Source: a virus
Reading direction: 5' to 3' (one strand)
Virus record (IMG/VR): IMGVR_UViG_3300025652_000436
Coordinates: 1 to 26,967 of that record
Length of the DNA: 26,967 nt
Shown: piece by piece, positions 1 to 7,463 of the stretch
Layout of the letters: each line of letters starts with the position of its first letter
Numbering within the stretch: position 1 is the first letter of the stretch
Notes under the pieces: generated by a model
What the model saw: only the letters and a program-made list of their open reading frames with translations
What the model was told of the DNA's origin: nothing
Databases searched by the model: none
Position numbers and translations under genes: made by a program

Positions 1-804
1 ACCCAACACGATTTTCTTAGTGGTTTCTGGCAATCCGTCATAAATATCTCTTGGAATGCCGTTAACACCTTGCGGATCACCCAACATTACGCGTCGTTGT
101 TCTTCTTGCGTAAGCGTATCAAACGCCACTTTCGGTATTCCTTTAATAGACTCAGCTACGTTAAGCACTACTTTCTGTTCTTTTTCAGATAGAGTATTGT
201 AAATGTCGATTGGAATGCCGTTAACACCTTGCGGGTCACCCAACAACAAGCGTTCTTGTTGTTTTTGCGTAAGCGTATCAAACACTGTTCTTGGAACGCC
301 CTTAACGTCGCCCTCAACCGCGCCGATAACCAATTTTTGTATAGCTGGATCAAGTCCGTCATAAATATCTCTTGGAATGCCGTTAACACCTTCTTTACGA
401 CCCAGAACAATTTCTTCTTTAACCGCATCTGAAAATGTATCAAAGATTGCAAACGGAATGCCTTTAACAGGGCCTTTTATTGCCCCGACAACTAAATCTT
501 TGGCCTCTGATGGAAGCGCGTCATATATATCTCTGGGAACTCCGTTAACACCTTTCGCCTCTCCAACAAGAACTCGCGTTTTAACGTCCGCGGAAAGCGC
601 GTTAAATATTACCGCCGGAATGCCTTTAACAGGTGCCTCTACAATGGTTTCTACTTTTAATATTATTTTTTGTTGGTCTTCAGGAAGATTGTTGTAAATA
701 GACATGGGAACGCCGTTTACAGTAGATTCTTTGCCTAACAAAATAGAGTCTTGCGTCTCTTTAGGTAAATTTTTCCAAATAGACATGGGTATGTCTTTTA
801 TAGA
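1..804 (-). repeat. Tandem 81-bp (27-residue) coding repeats
   Basis: At least ten units of about 27 residues are visible in the partial left-edge gene. The anchor motif V(N/K)G(I/V)P begins (minus strand) at 720, 630, 549, 468, 387, 306, 225, about 147 and 66, with a divergent first unit at about 801. Spacing is 81 bases except for one 90 and one 78. Each unit reads roughly as anchor, then (D/x)I(Y/F)(D/N)xL, then a polar helix-like part ending (V/L)xxG. Units alternate between a VNGIPRDIYD type and a VKGIPxxxFD type, giving a 54-residue higher-order period. The array continues beyond the window. Confidence 0.9.
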
Positions 805-1932
805 TTCTTCCTTTACTTTTGTTTGAGCTAAAGCAAGCGCGTCTGCCGCAGTTTTGTCGGCAACCGACTGTTGAAGGCTGGCTTGTAAACCCGCCATACG
901 CATCTGACGGTCCTCGGCGCGTTGTGCTTGTTTCGCGGACAACATACCCGCAGCACGTTCCCCGATCCGTTGTGGAAGCTGTGTTTGCGCAGCCGCATTG
1001 GCTAGACGCTCTGCGATAGAGCCGCCTTGCGTATTACCCGCAAACTGCAATCCTGTTTGAGCAATATCAAACAGCATTTGCGCTTGAGACATCTTGCGTT
1101 GCTCTTCAAGGTCCGCGGCCCGCGCTTCGCTGTCCATAGCACCCGCAAAGTAATCTTGGTACGCTGAAGCATCACGATTTGCCTGCGCTATAACGGGGTT
1201 CAGGGGTTGACCGCCGCCAACTTTAGCTTCGTCTCCGGCTTGGTATCCTCGGACCTCTACGGGCCCACCCTGCCTAAAATTTACAGGGGGAGTGTTGCCC
1301 GCCTCCATCATTGGATCGTTCATCGCGGGCTCCGACGCTTGGGCCATCATTAAACCACCGACGCCCTCGGACATCGGGCCTTCCATCTCAACGTCGCCCG
1401 CTATGCCCCTCATTAACTCCCCGACGCCGCTGTTTAAAGCGCCCTCTTCCGTCATCATAATGGCGGGCTGGGTTAGAGTTAATACCGACTCAGGAGTTTG
1501 CTGCGCATCCTCGGGACCTACTAAACCAGCAAGTTCCGCGTACCGTGCATCTAGGGGCATATCGTTGCCCCGTAGTCCGTTAATCAGGCTTTCGTAGTCT
1601 TGGGCTCCGTCTATGTCTTGCATCATGCCTTCCATAGCCATCATGCCCGCCTGTTGACCCTGCGCTTCCGCGCCCATCAAAGCTTGTTCAGCACCCGCGG
1701 GTGGCATGGGGGGAGGAGCCATCGGAGGTGGTGGCATCATGTTGGGGTCCATCGGAGGAGGAGGTGGCATCATGTTGGGGTCCATCGGAGGACCGCCCAT
1801 TGCCAAGCCCTGAACACCGCGACCCATCAAAACGTCTTTTTGACTAATGCGTCCGTCGCCACTTAGGTCGGGAAAACTTGCTTCGCCGCCGTTGCGAAAC
1901 ATCTGACGCTGCATAACACCACGATTCATCAT
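1..1932 (-). CDS. Partial large repeat-containing virion protein, 3' end beyond window
   Basis: The frame opens at ATGATG immediately after the TAA of the upstream gene and stays open for 644 codons to the left edge, so the C-terminus is missing. Order seen: residues 11-17 RNGGEA-type motif; an EF-hand-like loop at 22-33 (D22, S24, D26, G27, I29, S30, D33); a Pro/Met-rich stretch near 45-78; an acidic Met-rich middle part; an FRQGGPVEV motif at 219-227; an Ala/Gln-rich probable helical segment about 235-375; then tandem 27-residue repeats from about 377 to the edge. I know no characterised homologue. Its place as the last of three large low-complexity genes after the tail genes suggests an ejected internal or tail-tip virion protein, but this is inference. 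Existence is well supported by the long open frame, the coupled start and the repeat conservation. Confidence 0.85.
   Translation of the reverse strand, partial: MMNRGVMQRQMFRNGGEASFPDLSGDGRISQKDVLMGRGVQGLAMGGPPMDPNMMPPPPPMDPNMMPPPPMAPPPMPPAGAEQALMGAEAQGQQAGMMAMEGMMQDIDGAQDYESLINGLRGNDMPLDARYAELAGLVGPEDAQQTPESVLTLTQPAIMMTEEGALNSGVGELMRGIAGDVEMEGPMSEGVGGLMMAQASEPAMNDPMMEAGNTPPVNFRQGGPVEVRGYQAGDEAKVGGGQPLNPVIAQANRDASAYQDYFAGAMDSEARAADLEEQRKMSQAQMLFDIAQTGLQFAGNTQGGSIAERLANAAAQTQLPQRIGERAAGMLSAKQAQRAEDRQMRMAGLQASLQQSVADKTAADALALAQTKVKEESIKDIPMSIWKNLPKETQDSILLGKESTVNGVPMSIYNNLPEDQQKIILKVETIVEAPVKGIPAVIFNALSADVKTRVLVGEAKGVNGVPRDIYDALPSEAKDLVVGAIKGPVKGIPFAIFDTFSDAVKEEIVLGRKEGVNGIPRDIYDGLDPAIQKLVIGAVEGDVKGVPRTVFDTLTQKQQERLLLGDPQGVNGIPIDIYNTLSEKEQKVVLNVAESIKGIPKVAFDTLTQEEQRRVMLGDPQGVNGIPRDIYDGLPETTKKIVLG
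1730..1792 (-). repeat. 33-bp tandem duplication in Pro/Met-rich segment
   Basis: A 30-base identical segment occurs at 1730-1759 and again at 1763-1792, a period of 33 bases. It encodes two copies of an MDPNMMPPPP-type peptide in the left-edge gene. Period and identity suggest a recent slippage or recombination event that kept the reading frame. Confidence 0.85.
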
Positions 1933-3234
1933 TTAGAATAACCCCGCTCTTTGTGCGCCTGACGCTGCGCCTAATGCACCTATACCTAAGCCCAATGCCG
2001 TTTGGAAGGGAGAAACTTGTGGGGCAGAGGATGCTGTTAGTGTTGAAGACCCTGTTGGTGTACCAGAGTATATGTCCGACAAGAAGCCGTACTGTTGGTA
2101 AGGCTGCGTGTAACGCTGTAAATTAGACATGCGCAACGCATCCAAACCAGCTTGCTGCACACCGCGCTGATTAGCGCCCGTGGTCATTAGGTTTTGAATG
2201 TCCTGCGTATTAAGGCCCGAGTACATTTCGCCCAGACCCGCTTGCTGTATTCCAAGCTGACCCAAGCCTTGACCAAGACTACCAAGCCCCTGACCTAAGC
2301 TGCCATACGCGCTTGCCGCCGCCTGACGACGGTTCATGGCACTTTCCATACCGGAAGCTGCAAACTGTTCTGCTGACATGCCCAGAGCAGCCGCCTGTTG
2401 CGCCGCCGCTTGCTGGCGGTTCAGCGCGTTTTCATACGCGCCCTGACCAAACTGACCCGACGCCAATCCCATCGCAGCACGTTGCTGTGCCGCCGTTTGA
2501 CCCCGACCTTGAGCCTGTTCAAAAGCTGCCTGTGATCTTTGAGCCGCGCTTTCATAACCCGCTTGACGCATTTGGGCCGCGGTCCGCGCTTGTTGTTCTA
2601 AGGTGTTTCGCCCTAATTCAGCTTCGGCAATGCCCTGCCGTGCGCCGCCAAACGCTCCAGAAGCAACGGCATTTGCGCCCAACTGTGATTGTTGCATTTG
2701 ACCTGCACGAGCAACATCTTGTAAAGCCTGTTGAACCGCTTGGTCTTCGTATTCATTCATATAACCGCGGGCACTGCGGGGATCATAAGAGCCCGTAGTT
2801 TGGGACATGTCCTGCATTGCGCCGTAAGTATTAGCCATCGTAGGAGCGGCGTTGTACTGTCCGCCCGTTCTCGCAAGTTGCTGCATTCCCGTAGAAGCTA
2901 TGCCTTTAGCCCTGTTTGGATCGTACTGTGCGCCCGTGCCCGCAAGAGACGCGGCTCCCGCGCCCATGTAGCCTTGACCCTGACTCATCATGCCCGCTGC
3001 GCCCTGCAATGAGGCAGCACCTTGATTTAGGTAGGGCTGAAAGGCTCCAACGCCCCGTTGGGCCGCGGCTGACGCAGCTTGCTCCGCGGGGCTTAAACCA
3101 GCAATCTGATAGTCCGGCGGTAAATCACCCGTTTCAATCTGCTTTTTAATAAACTCTTGCGTGTCCGCCAGCAGCCCTAGTCGGTACGCCTCAATGGCGG
3201 GGTCTTGGCGGTTAATTACCGTTTGTGTGGTCAT
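1933..3234 (-). CDS. Ala/Gln/Gly-rich helical probable virion (ejection or tail) protein
   Basis: This is a 433-aa protein whose ATG overlaps the upstream TGA in an ATGA junction. It is strongly biased to Ala, Gln and Gly. After an N-terminal segment ending near the LSPAEQAA motif come Gly/Gln-rich repeats, then about 200 residues of imperfect repeats such as AAQRAAMGLASGQFG and AAQQAAALGMSAEQFA that look like long helices, then GSLGQGLG repeats. The C-terminus is uncharged and slightly hydrophobic (FQTALGLGIGALGAASG). No enzymatic motif is visible. Similar Ala/Gln-rich proteins occur among internal or ejected proteins of short-tailed phages. Its position between two other low-complexity genes after the tail genes fits that role, which is inferred. 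Confidence 0.8.
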   Translation of the reverse strand: MTTQTVINRQDPAIEAYRLGLLADTQEFIKKQIETGDLPPDYQIAGLSPAEQAASAAAQRGVGAFQPYLNQGAASLQGAAGMMSQGQGYMGAGAASLAGTGAQYDPNRAKGIASTGMQQLARTGGQYNAAPTMANTYGAMQDMSQTTGSYDPRSARGYMNEYEDQAVQQALQDVARAGQMQQSQLGANAVASGAFGGARQGIAEAELGRNTLEQQARTAAQMRQAGYESAAQRSQAAFEQAQGRGQTAAQQRAAMGLASGQFGQGAYENALNRQQAAAQQAAALGMSAEQFAASGMESAMNRRQAAASAYGSLGQGLGSLGQGLGQLGIQQAGLGEMYSGLNTQDIQNLMTTGANQRGVQQAGLDALRMSNLQRYTQPYQQYGFLSDIYSGTPTGSSTLTASSAPQVSPFQTALGLGIGALGAASGAQRAGLF

Positions 3235-4754
3235 GCTACTGCACCCCCTTCAAACGCTCGCATTATGTCGTACATCTTACGAACCCCTTTTTCTCGGCTT
3301 CCGTTACCCGCGCCGCGGACGGCCCGTGCGTTCATTACAAACTCACCGTCGGAAAGCATGGCGGGAATGCTGTCGGAAGTCTCGGTTCCGCGGCCCGCGA
3401 TATACCCATTGCGGCGAGGGAAATTCTGCATTTCTCCGCCAGCCGCGGCGTATTGAGGTTGGTTTAGGTATTGTTCATACAGTAGTTGTTCTTGTGACGG
3501 CACCACAACGTCATCCATTGTGGCACGGAGGTACGGAACGTCTGGAACGCCAACGCGGTAACGTTCGGGGTTTTCAGCTAACCGATCCTCTGACGGAGAC
3601 GTTCCGTCGTAGGGGTCTTCTAACTCTTCTTCAGGAATCGGATCATACAAACCCATTGGTGCAGCTAAAGCGAGGCCCGCCCCGATTGTTGGTACAAGTT
3701 TAATGCCGCCCTTGACCGCTTCAGTAGCACCTTGACCAAGTAAACTTTCGACGTGGCTCTGGTACACTGGGCCAGATGGGTCTAAGGTTGGAAATTGCTT
3801 AGACACTGCTTCGGCAGCGTCTGCTAAGTTCATACCCGCCTTTCCTTCCGTGCCCTGCGTATAGAATACGTCTTTAGCTTGTTGTAAGTATTTTTTGTAT
3901 CCGGTTAGTTCTCCGGCTCCACCCGCTCCGGCTCCACCCGCTCCAGCTCCACCCGCTCCGGCTCCACCAGCGTCAGCTCCACCCGCTCCGGCTCCACCAG
4001 CGTCAGCTCCACCCGCTCCAGCTCCACCAGCGTCAGCTCCACCCGCTCCAGCTCCACTTGCGTCTTGAGAAGAAAATAAACTTTTTCCTTCAAAAATATT
4101 TCCGCCACTAGGCATACCAAACTCTTGTATTCCCGACCTAAATCCTTCAAAACGTCCCGAAATACCCGTTTTAGTGGTGTTCATAGCGCCTTTAATACCC
4201 GAAGAAATGCCGCCCATTACGCCGCCCATTGCTGCGCTTTTCAAAGCGTCTTTAAAGTTTCCGCCCTGAATTAAAGTAGTAATACCGCCGCCCAATGCGC
4301 CCGCCGCAATAGCACCCATACCCGGAGCTATTATATTAAGAGCAAGCGGCACAACAATAGGAGCGACCGCCTTAACGATCTTCTTAACGCCCTTAACAAG
4401 CTTCTTAAAGAAAAACTCCGCCTGTCCGGTTCGCGGGTTAATGCTGTTTGCCTCTCCGCCAACCGTGTAACGGTCTAAATTAACCCCAGAACTGGAAAAC
4501 GCGTCCATCATCTCTTGAGCTAAACGTGGGTTCTCTTCCAACAACTTAGGGTGAATTACAATCTCACCCTTCTCAGCGTGGATCATCTCAGTATCGCCGT
4601 TGCGACCAAACCCCGCCATTTTTTCCGCAATTCCGCGGTGCGAATTAATGCCCGACTGCTTTCCAAACAGGAGCCGACTGTCATCAATCTCATCTAGGTT
4701 TGATGTCAAAAAGGACGCCAAACCACCTTCCGGAAGAATTAGTTGTTGTTGCAT
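3231..4754 (-). CDS. Probable virion/ejection protein with membrane-like segment and Gly-Ala linker
   Basis: This is a 507-aa protein preceded by AAGGGG about 7 bases before the ATG. Residues 55-70 (TEMIHAEKGEIVIHP) and 461-476 (DSIPAMLSDGEFVMNA) are two versions of a motif, 'ML-x-x-GE-x-V', that recurs in phage tape-measure and internal proteins. Residues about 118-128 are Lys-rich, 130-163 form a long hydrophobic Gly/Ala-rich stretch able to enter a membrane, 233-281 is a GAGAGGADAG low-complexity linker, and the C-terminus ends FEGGAVA. Basic-then-hydrophobic segments would suit a protein delivered into the host envelope during infection. No homologue of known function is recognised, so the role is inferred from context and composition. 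Confidence 0.8.
   Translation of the reverse strand: MQQQLILPEGGLASFLTSNLDEIDDSRLLFGKQSGINSHRGIAEKMAGFGRNGDTEMIHAEKGEIVIHPKLLEENPRLAQEMMDAFSSSGVNLDRYTVGGEANSINPRTGQAEFFFKKLVKGVKKIVKAVAPIVVPLALNIIAPGMGAIAAGALGGGITTLIQGGNFKDALKSAAMGGVMGGISSGIKGAMNTTKTGISGRFEGFRSGIQEFGMPSGGNIFEGKSLFSSQDASGAGAGGADAGGAGAGGADAGGAGAGGADAGGAGAGGAGAGGAGAGGAGELTGYKKYLQQAKDVFYTQGTEGKAGMNLADAAEAVSKQFPTLDPSGPVYQSHVESLLGQGATEAVKGGIKLVPTIGAGLALAAPMGLYDPIPEEELEDPYDGTSPSEDRLAENPERYRVGVPDVPYLRATMDDVVVPSQEQLLYEQYLNQPQYAAAGGEMQNFPRRNGYIAGRGTETSDSIPAMLSDGEFVMNARAVRGAGNGSREKGVRKMYDIMRAFEGGAVA
3912..4058 (-). repeat. 30-bp tandem repeat encoding Gly-Ala-Asp linker
   Basis: About five units of a 30-base repeat encode the decapeptide GAGAGGADAG, with Asp replaced by Gly in the copies nearest the C-terminus. 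It covers residues 233-281 of the 507-aa protein. The near-identical copies suggest recent expansion and a flexible linker between the hydrophobic and C-terminal halves. Confidence 0.9.
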
Positions 4755-4805
4755 CGTATCGCCCCTTTAATCCACAATAGCAGATGTCGTTTTACTTTTC
4801 CATGC

Positions 4806-5117
4806 CTATGTCGTCACAGTAACAGAACCAACAGAACCCGTAGCAGTATTACCGCGTAAGTTCGGCTGATCCGCAACCACTATCTTTATCTGTCCCATAA
4901 CGCCCGCAGCGTCCCTGTACTGAAACAATGCACCTACCTCCAAACCCTGATCGTCCGTCTGTAAGTTCGTTAAAACCAACTCAGTGTGTCTCCCCTGACC
5001 CGGATTCTGCATCTGTTCTAAATACACCGAAAACGCCAGAACTACAGATTCCATATACGTTCGGTCGTACTCGTCCGGCGCTTTAGGAAAAAACGGCTTG
5101 ATTAAGTTACGAGACAC
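4806..5117 (-). CDS. Small conserved phage protein, probable tail-associated
   Basis: This 103-aa protein starts with GTG, sharing one base with the upstream TAG (TAGTG). The N-terminal half looks helical (DEYDRTYMESVVLAFSVYLEQM). The C-terminal half is predicted beta and ends GSVGSVTVTT. The same terminal decapeptide with one change (GSVGEVTVTT) closes the 118-aa protein at 12324-12680. Its position between the large tail protein and the probable ejection proteins suggests a virion role. I do not recognise its function. Confidence 0.75.
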   Translation of the reverse strand: MSRNLIKPFFPKAPDEYDRTYMESVVLAFSVYLEQMQNPGQGRHTELVLTNLQTDDQGLEVGALFQYRDAAGVMGQIKIVVADQPNLRGNTATGSVGSVTVTT

Positions 5118-7228
5118 TATCTTCTCCCGTCTGGTCTTATATCAACCCGCGGCGTTCCTAGTCGCCATCCAACTCCTGTGTCCGTAGATTCCAACTTTAA
5201 CGAAAACGCCCTGCCACGAAGGCGTAAATTAACCTGATTTGTCCACTGCTCCAAAGGCACCGTAGCCGTCCGAGTAACCGCCTTTGCCTGCGTTTGAAGG
5301 TATAATCCGCCCGGATAATTACGCGCCTGTAAGGTCATAGTGGCTGATGGAAGAGAGGCCGTTGAGTCCCTAAACGTTAAATCAGGTATCATCTTGCTCA
5401 TAAACAAAAAGTGGTCCCCGTCACCCATATCTATCTGACTGCTTTCAATCCGCGCAGAAATAGCCGTTACAGGGTCCGTACTGCCGTCATCAAACCCTAT
5501 TTCATGGTTATACAGGTAATGATCCGGTGCCGCTGCAATCGGATCAGCGTTTATACCACGATCTAGCCATACAGTGCGGTCCATTGTGCCGTAATACCAA
5601 AGGTTTTGCTGGTAATTAAACACTACATATCGGTCGTTTTCAGAACTACTTGAAGAGGGATAAAACCACCAAATCTCCCCAAAAGCAGTGTTTGAAGAGG
5701 CTGTGACCTTCTCCTTTTGAAAGAAGTTAAAGTCCGAAAAGACGTAATCACGTACCGTACAAGGTATGCGCTGTACCGCGCCAGAATAGGTGTAAAACTC
5801 TTCCTGACCCATCCAAAACACGTTGTCTTCTACGTTAATCGCGGCCAACGGACCCATAATGGTTATGTTGTCCGATACCATGTTAATACCGAAGGTAAAC
5901 GGCGGTCCTAGAAACTGCATCGCGTGTAACGAAACATCCGTAAATACCATGATCTGTTGTTTTGTCTCTACCGCAGCCACAATCTCAGAACCAGAACCTA
6001 TTCTAAGGTCGCCCGCAGTATTCGTAGCCGCCGCAGCCCAACCCGTAAGGCTTGCCTGACTGCCAAATCTAATTAACAACGGGTCTTGGTCCGTACTGTT
6101 TTCAGCGTTAGTTCCAAACACGACAACATGGCGGTCGTTGTCAGAAACCAAAACTATCTTAGCCTTGGTTGGTGGACTGCTTGCCCCCGAAAGAGTGGAT
6201 AAAGCTACCGCCCTGACGCCTGTACCGTTAGTCTTATCCCAATAGTAGATGTTTCCATCCCTATCGTTAAGCAAGAGGTCCTCGCCAAAGTTATCGTGGC
6301 TCCAAATTCTAAGCATCTGACCCGAGGCGCTTGTGTCCGTAGACGAGTTCCACGTGCCGCGGCCCCAAGTACCCGCGTTCCAGCCGTTGCCAACAATAGT
6401 GGTATCTAGGCCCGTGTTGATTTGATACGCGGCCACCGTAGAACTGCCGCCGCTACCACTGTCAGAAGTGTTAGCAAACACGAAGGTGGCGTTTAAACCG
6501 CCCGTGGTTGTAATTGAAGCAATAGTGGAAACTGTACGGGCTTCAATCTGATAGGCATTAGCACTTACAATCGAAGTAATCTGATATTCTTGGTTAAGAA
6601 CTGCGGCGGTAATTACGCCGCCCAAAGTCGCAGCATCCGTAAAAGTTACAAAGTCATCCGCCAAAGCGCCGTGTTCGTTTTCCGTTACAGTAATGGTGCA
6701 GCAACCAACTGCGGCCCCATCCGCATGAGACGCGGCAGTCGTACCGTTTTGGCCCCTAGCGCAACCCAACAAAGTAACGCTGGAAATAGAGGCGTAGGTT
6801 ATTTCTTCAGAACCTATCTTAATGCGACCCGAAGCAGGAAACCCCGTGGCGCTGTCTATTACAATAGTCTCCGCAGTGGCGTCGATAGCTCCGTTAAGAG
6901 TGTCCGCGCCCGTAGCAAAGGTGGCATCACCCGCGCTCGTTGTTAAACGAATTGGGGTGATGTCGTAGTACTGCGTGCCCTCTAGTATGTAATACTTTAG
7001 GTGCGTTCCAACTCCGATAAAACTTGTGCCGTCTAACGCGGACCACGGGTGCAATGCGCGGCATGTTCCTAAGAAGGCTGTACTAGAGTACTTAGACCAA
7101 CCTCCTATTTTTTCAGGAAACCCAAAACGAAACCTAACCTTATCCACATCAAACCAACCGCCCTCGTTACTATAAGAGGTGGTTTCTCGGTTTATTCCGG
7201 GCTTGAACTGGAGCTTGGTCAGGGGCAT
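5117..7228 (-). CDS. Large tail protein, P22 gp10-like tail hub/stabilisation candidate
   Basis: The frame is open further upstream, but the ATG at 7228 (MPLTKLQFKPGINRETT) has AAGGA about 8 bases before it and follows the previous stop, so I choose this 703-aa start. The N-terminal pattern, a 'GINRE' start followed by WFDVDKVRFRFGFPEKIGGW, is one I associate with phage packaged-DNA stabilisation and tail-hub proteins of the P22 gp10 type. A beta-rich insertion at about residues 97-178 (TLNGAIDAT, GSEEITYA, CARGQNGTTAASH) looks like a mobile module found in other phage tail proteins. The remainder has repeated beta-strand and aromatic motifs consistent with a propeller. Length is greater than P22 gp10, partly through the insertion. 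Virion role confident; specific homology moderate. Confidence 0.65.
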   Translation of the reverse strand: MPLTKLQFKPGINRETTSYSNEGGWFDVDKVRFRFGFPEKIGGWSKYSSTAFLGTCRALHPWSALDGTSFIGVGTHLKYYILEGTQYYDITPIRLTTSAGDATFATGADTLNGAIDATAETIVIDSATGFPASGRIKIGSEEITYASISSVTLLGCARGQNGTTAASHADGAAVGCCTITVTENEHGALADDFVTFTDAATLGGVITAAVLNQEYQITSIVSANAYQIEARTVSTIASITTTGGLNATFVFANTSDSGSGGSSTVAAYQINTGLDTTIVGNGWNAGTWGRGTWNSSTDTSASGQMLRIWSHDNFGEDLLLNDRDGNIYYWDKTNGTGVRAVALSTLSGASSPPTKAKIVLVSDNDRHVVVFGTNAENSTDQDPLLIRFGSQASLTGWAAAATNTAGDLRIGSGSEIVAAVETKQQIMVFTDVSLHAMQFLGPPFTFGINMVSDNITIMGPLAAINVEDNVFWMGQEEFYTYSGAVQRIPCTVRDYVFSDFNFFQKEKVTASSNTAFGEIWWFYPSSSSSENDRYVVFNYQQNLWYYGTMDRTVWLDRGINADPIAAAPDHYLYNHEIGFDDGSTDPVTAISARIESSQIDMGDGDHFLFMSKMIPDLTFRDSTASLPSATMTLQARNYPGGLYLQTQAKAVTRTATVPLEQWTNQVNLRLRGRAFSLKLESTDTGVGWRLGTPRVDIRPDGRR

Positions 7229-7238
7229 GGCGTCATCC

Positions 7239-7460
7239 TTACGAGTTTGCCGCAATAGCAGCATTAACAGCAGTCATACTTTCTGTAGTCCAGTAGTCTT
7301 TTGCCACCATGAGTTGCAGATGCTCTACATTGCGGGACACTGTGTCTGCCCAATCTGCATCGGACATATCCTCTGGTTGACCAGCGTTAAGGAGATCAAC
7401 TGAGTGACCCATTGCTGTGTAGTTCTGTGCGATTTCTTCTGCAGTTGGTGTATCAGTCAT
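7239..7460 (-). CDS. Small acidic protein downstream of the tail fibre
   Basis: This 73-aa acidic protein begins 3 bases after the tail-fibre stop codon and precedes the large tail gene. It contains DMSDADWADTVSRNVEHLQLM and is probably all helical. Small genes directly after a fibre often encode fibre-assembly chaperones or accessory proteins. Here that is inference from position only. Confidence 0.7.
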   Translation of the reverse strand: MTDTPTAEEIAQNYTAMGHSVDLLNAGQPEDMSDADWADTVSRNVEHLQLMVAKDYWTTESMTAVNAAIAANS

Positions 7461-7463
7461 TGT

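Noticed and set aside
168-452. 94-aa minus-strand frame near the left edge
   Set aside because: It is the shifted reading of the 27-residue repeats; the repeat conservation and the continuous open frame belong to the other frame.
1-810. CRISPR-like regularly spaced repeats
   Set aside because: The 81-base units are adjacent coding repeats in one open frame with no unique spacers and no short palindromic repeats.
2313-3703. Plus-strand open frames opposite the 433-aa and 507-aa genes
   Set aside because: They lie wholly antisense to well supported genes, lack ribosome sites and show composition explained by the minus-strand codons.
3905-4150. Val/Glu/Leu-rich 81-aa frame
   Set aside because: It is the out-of-frame reading of the GC-rich Gly-Ala linker repeat.
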